From assembly GCF_015706575.1 (NCBI RefSeq), contig NW_024037064.1, positions 3,595,427 through 3,659,426 of the forward strand: a stretch of DNA of 64,000 nt. Direction: 5' to 3'. A program made the position numbers and the translations under genes. Numbering within the stretch: the stretch's first letter is position 1; the number at the start of each line of letters is the position of its first letter. The notes under the pieces are model-generated. The model had not been told where the DNA came from and ran no database searches. It worked only from the letters and a program-made list of their open reading frames with translations. Below, one piece after another: positions 55,801 through 64,000 of the stretch. The stretch comes from Patiria miniata (lineage: Eukaryota; Echinodermata; Asteroidea; Valvatida; Asterinidae).

Positions 55801-56602
55801 CTGGAGCTGTATTCAAACAATATAGAGCGCTTACAGGTTCGGATAAGGATACGATCTGATTCAGGATCGGACAATGGGCATAGCAAAATCGCGCGCACGC
55901 ATAGTGAATCGGGCACACGCTTCGTTTTCAAGATGGAAAACGTTTCGATTGGAAACTTTTGGAAGATTTTGAATAGTAGCAACTGGCAAGTATTCCATGG
56001 CTTGATCTGGTCCGGGTCCGACTGTGTTTGAACCCTAACCCTCCAGGTTATTTTGGATAGAAACCCTGCCAAACGCAGGAACATGCAACACTTGCCTGCC
56101 CAGTGTATCAAGATCCATCAGGTCAAAAGTCTCAAGGCCAAACTGCCTCAGAGTCTGTGGTCACAGAACACAGCAGGATACAACTGTGGCATTGTTCTCA
56201 GAATTGGTTGTTAATGCACTTGTGTTGATAGCTGAATGCATCAAAGGGACCAGACTTTTCCACCTGATGCACTGTGTTGCCACTGGCAGGGTTACGGTTA
56301 AGGGGCTTGAATGTAAGTTGAGGGGTCGTGGTCATAGGGGTTCGAGGGTTTTTTTAACAACCCATAATTTTAGGGTGTTTTAGGGTGATATGAACGAACA
56401 CATATTTTCGTCCTGAACCTACCAAGATTTGTGTCTTGACACACTTCCATGGCTTGGCCGGTGTCAATTCTTGCTGTCCTCTTTGGAGGTTTGTGGCCAT
56501 GAACTTCTTATATGCATCTTCATCGGTCTCTGCAAGCTCATCCAGCATTGACCAAAAGTGCTGTGCCTGCTTCATCAGGTCATTTTGGACGCCTGTCGCC
56601 AT
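49712..56602 (-). CDS. PIH1D2: PIH1 domain-containing protein 2 (whole gene)
   Basis: Four coding exons (56423-56602, 54519-54642, 51600-52141, 49712-49858) join in frame to about 330 residues, against about 315 in human. Recognised segments match vertebrate PIH1D2 in order: QAQHFWSMLDELAETDEDAY, TQIL/KPDKSTLYINICSW, VIRVAFNPDVLEE, LKTALIQEISSNDV, LPDVHSVADCQLDI, EELTLLVTDKYELRLPLPE and KTSSLTISMP. PIH proteins are cytoplasmic HSP90/R2TP-type co-chaperone adaptors; PIH1D2 is known as the partner of SPAG1 and RUVBL1/2 in the R2SP complex, and its relatives help assemble ciliary dynein. It is divergent from NKAPD1, with 4.4 kb between the start codons. No break seen. Confidence 0.93.
49960..50728. 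mobile_element. Tigger/pogo-like MITE in PIH1D2 intron 3
   Basis: The ends cagaaaaccccggctaaacc and ggtttagccggagtttactg are inverted and flanked by TA on both sides (49958-49959, 50729-50730). The terminus resembles pogo/Tigger elements of the Tc1/mariner group. The 769 bp interior has no transposase frame. An inner hairpin (gtgcgtggt / accacgcac) sits at about 50402-50428. Confidence 0.7.
51038..51392. mobile_element. TA-flanked MITE in PIH1D2 intron 3
   Basis: gtctaggggctacatgtaga and gatacgcgataacc at the left are mirrored by ggttatcgcgtatc and atctagcccctagac at the right, with TA on both sides (51036-51037, 51393-51394). The interior also has mirrored gggtggcgg-type sequence and no ORF. 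Confidence 0.75.
51600..52141 (-). CDS. PIH1D2: PIH1D2 coding exon 3
   Basis: 180 codons from GDFKVIRVAFNPDVL (rest of the PIH1 domain) through a charged linker (KSKQKVEPDRSTENLSKLTP) to MVRIMLPDVHSVADCQLDIA, the start of the C-terminal CS-like fold. Acceptor accatttctcag, donor GTATAT, phase 0. The open frame runs on upstream to 52346 only by chance. Confidence 0.93.
52350..53340. other. PIH1D2 intron 2, no extra feature seen
   Basis: AT-rich intron sequence. The minus-strand open frame at 52432-52716 has no domain. Confidence 0.5.
53349..53688. mobile_element. MITE with 17 bp inverted ends, copy 1
   Basis: ctatgggctccgtgcac at 53349-53365 is closely mirrored by gcgcacggagcccatag at 53672-53688. 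The next block acaagtaccccttca resembles the left part of the related copy at 63091. No coding content. Confidence 0.7.
54121..54417. mobile_element. piggyBac-like MITE, copy 1
   Basis: TTAA at 54117-54120 and 54418-54421 flanks the inverted ends CCCTAACCCTCCAG and CTGGCAGGGTTAGGG. A TTAA target with a CCC terminus is the piggyBac pattern. The interior lacks an ORF and matches the copy at 56033. Confidence 0.85.
54519..54642 (-). CDS. PIH1D2: PIH1D2 coding exon 2
   Basis: Starts KPDKSTLYINICSWSRIDKP after acceptor ttttcattcag and ends ..VEDRNDET with donor GTATGG, leaving one base. It is the first part of the PIH1 domain (IN.C.W..I). The sequence between exons 1 and 2 carries two piggyBac-like MITEs and a minisatellite. 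Confidence 0.92.
55083..55535. repeat. Degenerate minisatellite in PIH1D2 intron 1
   Basis: Repeats of gaccaagaccaagacctgga plus ggtctga, with a period of roughly 24-30 bp and many variants. The strong purine bias on the plus strand (GA-rich) could favour unusual DNA or RNA structure. Confidence 0.8.
55541..55750 (+). other. Cys-rich open frame in an inverted-repeat element, probably not a gene
   Basis: The 69-codon frame begins MAHNQPCPCTPEKGCWCSIY and has eight Cys in the first third. It lies in PIH1D2 intron 1. The stretch gtgtgctgcatgtctggccgtgcccgaattac (55623-55656) is mirrored by gtaatttgggcgtggcccaacatgcagcacac (55747-55780), so the block looks like a small mobile element. There is no promoter or splice evidence. 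Confidence 0.25.
56033..56297. mobile_element. piggyBac-like MITE, copy 2
   Basis: Same family and orientation as 54121 (shared aagatccatcagg, actgcctcagagtctgtggtcac, acagcaggatacaactgtggca, cacctgatgcactgtgttgc). The right flank is TTAA; the left flank reads ttga. Both copies lie in PIH1D2 intron 1. Confidence 0.85.
56423..56602 (-). CDS. PIH1D2: PIH1D2 coding exon 1
   Basis: Sixty codons from ATG at 56602 (MATGVQNDLMKQAQHFWSML) to TQIL, donor GTAGGT, phase 0. A possible acceptor ccagtttcag just upstream suggests that a separate 5'UTR exon lies further right. The start is fixed by similarity to the family N-terminus. Confidence 0.92.
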
Positions 56603-57439
56603 AGTGTACTGAAACTGGTGGAACAAGCCAAACAATGAAATTGGTCGTTCAATAACAAATGGCCAAATACATACACCAAGTCGTGCTATAAACACAATCG
56701 ACATTAACAAAGCTTCAAGAAGTACGTACATACAATAATTAAGCATTCGATTATTCGAAACTGCACTTGATCGAATATTCGTATGTACTCAAAACTTGCC
56801 AATCAAGTTTTACACACGTCAACTGCAGCTGCCTTTCCTCCTGGTCAAAAGTTGCATACAAAGGCAAGGCGGTTAAAATTTGCATGCGGCGATGGATATT
56901 ACCGGCCTAGCTGGAGTGTTTTGTAGTATTTGGACCCATGACAAGTACTTCTAGAATTAGAAGGCGTGGGTTGCGTTCTAAATATGGCCAGACTATACCG
57001 TTTACCAGCAAAAAGCAAGGTATCATCTTAAAGCAGATGCTATGTGCTTTTCAATGATATACCTTGGTTGACCTTCCAGGGTCACGCATCATGGAACACG
57101 CAAAATTGGGGTTGGTTCACTTTCATGCCATGGCGGCAGCATGCGAGGTGTGCCTGCACGCGCGCACGTGCTGCACGTAATCTTCATACGGGGAGTTCGT
57201 AGTGAAAATGTTTTCAACGAAGGCGTGGAATTGCGGTTTATTTTCGGTAAACATGCCGCCCGCAGACATATTTGCCTTTTCTAAACCCAGCACAGGTACA
57301 ATTCTGGACACAATATGTAAGCAAAATTTCAGCTTCCTCCGTCTGGTAAAAATATGAAAAAAGTTACACCCATGAACACAGCTTTGTATACAACGCTACG
57401 TTGACAGGTCTAACTCATAAACTGTAGTGTAGCTTGAAG

Positions 57440-57560
57440 GGTGTCAGACGCTTCGCCCCATTCCACTTCGCCCCAAGCCACTTCGCCCCATCCCCACCTC
57501 GCCCCATCTCCCCTTCGCTACATGATACATCCCTGCTTCGCCCTGGTCCCCGCTTCGCCA
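57440..57560. repeat. CTTCGCCCCA minisatellite
   Basis: Around eight units of cttcgccccatccca-like sequence (12-17 bp) between PIH1D2 and NKAPD1. The plus-strand frame through it is repeat-derived. Confidence 0.75.
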
Positions 57561-58789
57561 CCATCTGACATTCAGCTTGAACATGTTGAATTTACAGTGA
57601 CTACACCCAAAAAAAATCAAATAAAAGCACGAAAAGAGGTGTTCTAAACTACATGAGACTCGGTGGACTCATTGGTAGTATTTCGCACGCGTAAGTATGC
57701 TATTTTTTCGGATCATTTCGGCAGAGTGACCTGTCACGTGCGAGGAGAAAGGAAAGGGGTCCGATTTTCATAGCAGTCGGATTTTTATGTGACACCGGCA
57801 AGGAAGTCATCCACAAGTATGCATAAAAACGATCAATGACCATGACGTAAATGGATACTTATTACACAAATATTAGACTTACATTTACAATAATTTTTAG
57901 GGTTTTGTCAACGAGGAAGTCACATGGAAGTGGTTGTCATAGTTTTAGTACACAGCAAGCGCGCCGCGCCAAGTGTGACCGCGCATGGCGTTTGGCAGTA
58001 AAATATATTTGGGCAGTACCACTATGACAATAGGGATAGATCTATCTGATCAGCAATAACTTGTTGAAATAATCAAAAATGGTCCCCTAATCTTTTTCTT
58101 TTCTAAATGTTTCACATCAGTTTTCTTTATTTTGCTAATTTTAAAAGTTCTAATGTATAGTTTATGTGTTTAATGTGTTGAAAAAAGATTATTCATATTT
58201 AGTCGACAAGATTATAGATCCTCCCAATAAAAATTGACGAAACTATTACAACCTCGTTCTCAGGATATCGAGCAGTACGCTCCTACCACTACCTGCTTTC
58301 TGCTCACTATTTGAACGAGGTTGGAGAAGGATGTACCCTGGGGACGAGGTTGAGTTGAGCGCCCAGCCTGTACACTCTATTATGTGTGCATGTGGTAACT
58401 GCAACGAGTACAGTTAAGATTTCGCAGTGATTCCGGTCAAATGTAAGTCAAGAATTAAGCTCTACGCACGTAATTTCAGTTAAATTAAGGTACATCTTTT
58501 TTTAATACGATATACAGCACTGCTGTTAGGCCTATTTCGGTAAATCGAACGAATGAAATAGCCTTTCTCAGTTTTCTGTTGCCTATGCTTTCCCGCACCT
58601 GTCCTTTTTTTTTTAAATTGGGCGAATGAGGGCGCTATAACTACAAAAAGCCACTGAAATGTTTTAGCAAATTACAACCAAATCTGAGTAAATTGAAGAA
58701 AGATTGTACATACATGTACAAATAGCAGTTGTCAAGTTTGCTATCCTATGGCATGCTCTCATTCTACATGTTCTAGGGCCTACGTAGTC

Positions 58790-58985
58790 CGAGTAACTTG
58801 GACCCAACTTATCGCCTTTTTTAACATTTGGACATGGTCTGCCAGACCATGTCCAAATGTTAAAAAAGGCGATAAGTCGAGTTACTTGGACCCAACTTAT
58901 CGCCTTTTTAACATTTGGACATGGTCTGCCAGACCATGTCCAAATGTTAAAAAAGGCGATAAGTTGGGTCCAAGTTACTCGGACT
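58790..58985. repeat. Two tandem long hairpins
   Basis: Hairpin 1 centres at 58842 (ggtctg c cagacc) with a stem of about 35 bp. Hairpin 2 centres at 58929 with a stem of about 52 bp. The two share the same arm sequence (acttatcgcctttt, aacatttggacatgg). The unit's outer flanks are also inverted: agtccgagtaacttgg at the left, ccaagttactcggact at the right. Confidence 0.92.
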
Positions 58986-59536
58986 AGGGCCTACGGTAAT
59001 TTGTTGAATTAAAAAAAAAAAAAATTGGGGGGGGGGTGGGGGAAGTGTAAAAAACTGGGAAAAAATGTTGCAACCTGACACCACTTTTTTCTTCATATCA
59101 TCTCAATGTCAATGAAGGTCAGTTATTGCAAAAATGATGATAAGATATGAATCTGGGACTGAGATTTAGTGAGAAACATTTCCAATTTAGAAAGATTCCC
59201 ATATCTCATGTATCTGGCCATAATTTTTCCCTTAAATGACCTAGTAGCCATCAGAAAGTGATAATACGTCCTTAAAAAGTCAAAATTAACAGGGACAAAT
59301 TTTCAATTTTTACTAAGAAAACACTTAGAAATGTTCAGACCAGTTCTCGGAGGTCGACTGCGGCTCCAAGGCTCCACGCAGCCATACGGAGACGCGGACA
59401 AAGATTGGAGTGGCCCTGTATTCTATAGTTAAGCCTATTTTTTTACCGTAAACTGTTCAACTGGTCCAACATTCTTTCGTTCTTGAGCTGGCACTATCCT
59501 CTACGCATGTGCACTTCAAAAGCATCGACAAGTAGG

Positions 59537-59679
59537 CAGTGGCGTAGCCAGGAATTTTTCAGTTGGGGGGGGGGGGGGGGGGGCTGGAACATTTCATGGG
59601 GGGGCGTCATGTAGATCAATGATAATTTTTTTAGAAACTCAAAATCTCAGTGGTGGGGGGGGGGGGGGCTACGCCACTG
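59537..59679. mobile_element. hAT-like MITE, copy 2
   Basis: Same terminus and interior as the element at 26629, flanked by a perfect 8 bp duplication CAAGTAGG (59529-59536 and 59680-59687). The well-kept duplication suggests a fairly recent insertion. Confidence 0.9.
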
Positions 59680-61013
59680 CAAGTAGGGCCTACATTAATC
59701 TATTACATCATACATCATGTACGTACATGTACATGTACCATCCCAACTCGGCGAACGTGTGGTTCGACTTGACCAAGGCTAATTGTGATCAGATTTGTCA
59801 ATATTTCATGAAAGGTAGGGTAGATCATTATCAATGTCATTTGTACATTTTTTTATTCGTTTGAAGCAACAAAAGTGCTCAAATCTAAAGACGGGTGCAT
59901 TAACAACTAACTTGCTGAAGTTTTGGCTCTGTGAATGTTGTATATATTCTGGAAAAAAACCCAATATTCTTGGATCTTGTTTTCAATTCAAAGTTGCTGA
60001 GTCATGTTTTGAATAACACACCTGAAATCAGCATCCGGGACACATTCTCATTCAGCCGATTGCAGCTACGTGATGTCACGCACTGAACTGACAAATATTA
60101 GCAACCATGCGTGCGTGTGCATCGTGTCAACGCTTGCACGTACCCAATTTACGGACTCGCTGAATTACAAAACAACTACTAGCGGAAATTTCCAAACATG
60201 TGTCACGTGACACATCTTTAAATATGACATTTTTGTTGTTTTCTTCAAGATGACAGCATACCAGAAAGATTTATTTCTCTGGGAATTTAGTGCAGTAACT
60301 ACATGTATCTTTAAAGTTTCAACCGAGTAAGCTTTTCAATAGTAATTTTGTCAGTTGCTTTTTGGATAGCTGCAAATGATCAACTCTACTTTTAAAGCTA
60401 CAGTCCATCATGTTCAGCTATCTGAAAAGTAACTGGCGTAATTATTGTTGAAAAACATTCTTGGTTGAAAGATAGTAAGGGGACTAAACTCCCTGTGAAA
60501 TTATTCCTTCTGGCAAGCTGTCATTTTGAAGAAGTCAACAAAAGAAGACCTTTCCAACGGTGCTTCTTATTCGGCGAAGTGCGTGCAAGCATTGGCACGA
60601 CGCACACTCTCGCGGTTGCTATTAATTCGGCGAATCAGTGCGTGACATTGCGTAGCTGCAATCGGCTCAGTGAGAACGTGTTGCGGATGCTGAATTCAGG
60701 CCCAATTCAAAACATGATTCAGCAACTTTTGATTTGAAATCCAGATCCCAGAATGCTGTTTTTCTTGGAATATACAGCTGAAGCTGAGGCTGAAACTTCA
60801 TCAGGTTAGTTGTTCAGCACACTTCTTCAGATTGTAAGCAATTTTGTTGCTTCAAAAGAACAAAATGCACAAAGTACAAATGATGGACTATACCTTTAAA
60901 TTGATGGGTAAAATACATGCGTATCTAATTGCTGGATTTACATTTTTATCTTTTATCCAAAAATGGTGACCTCTGTGTGTAGTCTATGTATGCTGATCAC
61001 TTGATAGAAGTTG

Positions 61014-61195
61014 ATGGCGACTGTACGTTACTTGGACCGGAAATTGCTCCGGAACATCATTCGTCACACGGAGACGCACAATCGGCTGCAGGAGGAAGAC
61101 GAGATGTGGCGTGGCAAAGCTCAGGAGGCATTCGGCTGGAGGGACCGTCCATTCTCTTCACGACGCAGGAGAGGGCGCAAGCTCAATCGCGAAAG
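61014..61195 (+). CDS. NKAPD1: NKAPD1 coding exon 1
   Basis: ATG at 61014 (MATVRYLDRKLLRNIIRHTE) in good context (gttgATGG). It continues through EEDEMWRGKAQEAFGWRD and an Arg-rich stretch to the donor GTACTT, leaving two bases. The start is chosen because the conserved block lies at the same distance from the human start. Confidence 0.9.
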
Positions 61196-64000
61196 GTACT
61201 TAAGTTGCATTCATTCGTATCTGACACCCAATGCATTTGGCACTGTGACCTAGCTGATGTCCGAGCCCATCAAAGACCTTAAACTGAGTGACGGTCTCTC
61301 ACTTTCACATTTGGGCAATTCCACCGTCACTCACGTTACATTTATATGCCATGAGGCTACTTTGACCTTTCACTGCTTTAAAAGTATTTGATCAAGCTGA
61401 ATCAAACCAGCCATGCAACAACCTTGGGGTAAGGGGTACTGAAAAAATGGAAAGAAAAATTCAATCCTTTCATTTGACTTTTTGAGAACATGTGTTTTTC
61501 AAATTAGGTTTTGCCCTTCACCGATGTATAAACATTGTACATGTATACTCAGTGTGTTAATGTACCTCCTGACATGCCTGAGTGAAAGTTGGAAAAAAAT
61601 CACTCGGGTGGGACTCGAACCTATGACCTCCTGCTTTCTAGTGCAGATGCCTTACCACCCGACCACCGAGCTAACAGGAAATTCCATCTTACATTTATGA
61701 ACATGTGTTTTGTTGGTCGTCACTCACGTTACAAAAACAGGACATGGAAAATTGTCCTGCAATTTTGTTGTTAAAGTCTCCTCAAACTGTAGTCTGCAAC
61801 ACAGAAGTAACATTATTTTACCTTTCATTCAACCCATAGCTGTACATGTACATGTATGTATATAAAAACCCATTTTGAATAAAATAATTGTGTAATTAAG
61901 ATGCAATGCAAGGGACATTAGATTACAGGGAGGTACCGTCACTCACGTTACGTCACTCATGTTACTTCCTCTTCATGGTTTCTAACACGGCATAAAATCT
62001 GAGTTCGATGAACTGCAACATAACGAAACTCTGTTCTAATAATATATGAACCTTTCTCTCTGCCTCAAACACAAAAACTGTCAATAACAGTCACATTTTC
62101 CATGTTAAAACGAGGTGCCAAATGACTACCAAAAAAATATCCATGATTTTAGCCCCAAAAAAGCACACATTCCATCTCATTGGCACACCACTCAAATGAA
62201 AGATCTTGTTGTCCCTCTTAATTTGACACCACATTTAATGTTGTGATGCTTGTAGTTTGGAAGATTTTGTACATTTTCCACTTTCCAGCCATGTCCACTT
62301 TTGCATGGAATTGCCCATTTGCAGCACACATGAGCACATTTGCATTGATCGTGGTGCCAGGTTTCAAATACCCGGTTTTTAGAATCAAAACAGAAAAGTC
62401 GGATTCAAACTGAATTGTTAAAAAAATGATCTGGATTGAAGTCCCACCACCAGCCTAGTAGAATCACTGATAAGAGGCCTTTGTTTTGTCCAAACAATTC
62501 AGGTTTGATGGACAGATGGATCGACTCCAGCGAATGAACCCAGATACAAGAAGCCCTCAAGATCGCTGGAATTGGAACGGTGAGCGCAACAGGGACATCT
62601 ACCGGACGGAGCTCGGAAACCATGAAAGGCAAGATTTTCTGTGTTTTTTTAATTTCGTTCTTTCAATTTCGTTCTTTCATTACATAACATGTTCTCCAAT
62701 TGTACCTGGGCCCGTCTCAATTCATATCCGGGATGAGTAAGTTGAGGGTACAATCATTCTCTTTGTCCAGAAGAAGCTCTGCATTTGTCCTGGACATGTT
62801 CTGGGAAAATTTTCATTAGCAACTGCTTGACTCGCCAATACTGATAACTTCATTGCAAGAAGATTGCAGTACGATTGCAGGGAAGTTGTTTAGAATCCTG
62901 CAACTTACACCTGATGCAATGTCCGCAACTTGTCCGCAAGTCCAACCTGGCGCTATGGTGTGTGTGCTCTTGGGCAAGGCACTTTGTCACTCATTGCTTC
63001 TCCCCACCCAGGAGTAAACGGGTACCTGTGAGGGCAGAGATGGTTATTGTGATTGTATAGCTGCTTTGTGCTGAAATTGGCATCATCGACCTGTATCCGC
63101 TTTGTCACAAGTACCCCCTCACCGGCAAAGAAAGTGCAGTTGGGGGTGACCGACCGACACCATCTTGCCTGACTGCAACTTTGCCACGATGCGCGACCGT
63201 ACCGTGCCACTGCACGTACACGTACGTAGAACAAATCCCCTGGTGTACGTGCGTCACACACAAGGAATGGTACGCATCAACGAACTAAATGTCCCACCCA
63301 TATGGGACATCGCTGCTAGGTAAAAGGGCACCCTCTTTCGTTGGTGCAAGGAGCCCATACTCCCAGGGAGCTGAGATTGTCTTTGGAATGTTTCTATGGC
63401 CCAGTGAGCAGGGTAATAATGATGTAGCGTCTTGAGCACTGATACTGGTGGATACGTGCACTTTATTATCATTGAATGGTTCTCAACCTTTGAGATTTCA
63501 CAATCGTATACCATATGAACATCTGATCCCTTAAATTTTCATTAAAAGTCCACTGCTCCGTGAAAAGATCTTTAAGAGATGTTTCACGGACATTTACATG
63601 GGGCTCATATAGGACTAATCCTGTAAGGGTATTTTCACGTTTTTTTAATGACCCTGGCCACTGAGGATTATCATTGGTTATACATAACGGTACACTGGGT
63701 CTATCTCCATGGGTAAACAAAGGACTTTCTTAAGGGTGTTTTCACGGACTCCTAATCTGGCTGAATATTTTTAAAAATCTGTGAAAATTTAGTTAACTGT
63801 AATTTCAAGGGAAAATGGCTCTTTAACAAATTTTTAAGGGATGAAGATGTTCATGGTGATAACAATACAATCTGATTTTCTCCTCTAGGTGGGGTCACAC
63901 TGGCTTTATGGAGCTGTACCCAGAGGAGTTCATCAATAAAGACTCCATGGATGAAATGAGCAACGAAGAAGATAAAGAGGACAAAAGGAGGAAGAAGATG
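61014..64000 (+). CDS. NKAPD1: NKAP domain-containing protein 1 (5' part of gene)
   Basis: Three coding exons seen (61014-61195, 62503-62628, 63889 to beyond 64000). The signature LLRNIIRHTETHNRLQEEDE near the start and RWGHTGFMELYPEEF in exon 3 match vertebrate NKAPD1 (C11orf57), which has LLRNVIRHTDAHNKIQEESD and RWGHSGYKELYPEEF. The product is a basic, Lys/Ser-rich, probably nuclear protein of unknown precise function; the part beyond the window should be K-rich, and KDKRRKKM-like residues already appear at the edge. It lies head to head with PIH1D2 as in human. Confidence 0.9.
61498..61678 (-). mobile_element. tRNA-derived SINE, copy 2
   Basis: Minus strand: an A-box-like tggtcgggtggtaagg and a perfect B box GGTTCGAGTCC at 61611-61621, spaced as in a tRNA gene. 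Downstream sequence continues to ttcaccgatg..aaattagg as in the copy at 41552. It lies in NKAPD1 intron 1, antisense to the gene. Not a functional tRNA: the stem pairing is poor. Confidence 0.75.
62503..62628 (+). CDS. NKAPD1: NKAPD1 coding exon 2
   Basis: After acceptor aacaattcag the frame reads FDGQMDRLQRMNPDTRSPQD, then RWNWNGERNRDIYRTELGNH. To join exon 3 in frame it must end after GAAAG at 62628, where the intron starts GCAAGA. A canonical GTGAGC also exists at 62580 but leaves the wrong phase for exon 3. The 5' end is firm, the 3' end less so. Confidence 0.65.
62940..63090 (+). repeat. SINE-like repeat in NKAPD1 intron 2
   Basis: cttgggcaaggcactttgtc, ctccccacccaggagtaaac, gggtacctgtgagggcagag and tagctgctttgtgctgaaat form a phrase order typical of a widespread echinoderm/marine SINE. 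It abuts the MITE at 63091. Confidence 0.5.
63091..63359. mobile_element. Related MITE, copy 2, in NKAPD1 intron 2
   Basis: gtatccgctttgtcacaagtaccccctc at the left and aaaagggcaccctctttcg..ggtgcaaggagcccatac at the right parallel the copy at 53349, with more divergence at the left end. Confidence 0.5.
63889..64000 (+). CDS. NKAPD1: NKAPD1 coding exon 3 (continues past window)
   Basis: After acceptor ttctcctctag the frame reads WGHTGFMELYPEEFINKDSM, then an acidic/basic run DEMSNEEDKEDKRRKKM still open at the window edge. This is the most conserved NKAPD1 block. Confidence 0.92.

Larger units (their letters stand above)
56603..61013. promoter_or_regulatory. Divergent intergenic region between PIH1D2 and NKAPD1
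   Basis: 4.4 kb between two diverging start codons. It should hold the 5'UTR exons and promoters of both genes. No TATA box was convincing. It also holds a minisatellite, two hairpins and a MITE. The minus-strand open frame at 57123-57311 (MSRIVPVLGLEKANMSAGGM) could be an unannotated 5' exon but has no known domain. Confidence 0.55.

Noticed and set aside
57123-57311. Separate gene between PIH1D2 and NKAPD1
   Set aside because: A single 62-codon frame with no recognisable domain; kept only as a possible 5' exon within the intergenic entry.
61611-61678. Functional tRNA gene on the minus strand
   Set aside because: A and B boxes are present but acceptor and anticodon stems pair poorly, and a second diverged copy with the same 3' body exists at 41552, so it is a SINE.

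Overview
This is invertebrate nuclear DNA: AT-rich, intron-rich and dense with transposon debris. The gene content points to a deuterostome, most likely an echinoderm or a close relative such as a hemichordate. That placement is inference: it rests on a PIH1D2/NKAPD1 head-to-head gene pair (the arrangement known in human), a long extracellular MAM/immunoglobulin gene, and marine-invertebrate-style repeats. Species and clade cannot be fixed from the window alone.

Left third (1-25915, minus strand): one large gene for a secreted or cell-surface MAM/Ig protein. I place 18 coding exons. A candidate signal-peptide exon (25855-25915) splices in phase over an 11.3 kb intron into MAM1. The order is then Ig-A, MAM2, Ig-A, Ig-B, MAM3, Ig-A, Ig-B, Ig-C, Ig-D, Ig-D, continuing past the left edge. 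Every internal junction is phase 1, so the gene is made of interchangeable cassettes. A 1706 bp tandem duplication at the left edge copied the Ig-D exon and left a dead piece of Ig-C. The long first intron holds LINE pieces, a tandem-repeat complex (18.4-22.2 kb) and a 1.5 kb inverted-repeat element (22.75-24.23 kb).

Middle (26-49.3 kb): mostly repeats. There are two of three MITEs with perfect 8 bp target duplications (the third is at 59.5 kb), a minisatellite, a LINE tail, three diverged copies of one repeat at 40.6-43.9 kb, and a broken non-LTR retrotransposon with PHD-like finger, endonuclease and RT regions (45.0-48.3 kb). A candidate gene for a very small secreted peptide lies on the minus strand at 37.7-39.5 kb.

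Right (49.7-64 kb): PIH1D2 (four coding exons, minus strand, about 330 residues, complete) faces NKAPD1 (plus strand, three exons seen, running off the right edge) across a 4.4 kb intergenic region. PIH1D2 introns carry Tigger-like, TA-flanked and piggyBac-like MITEs and a minisatellite. The intergenic region contains two near-identical strong hairpins in tandem. One NKAPD1 intron appears to use a GC donor.

All exon boundaries were read by eye from splice consensus, reading phase and family resemblance. No alignment or database search was run.
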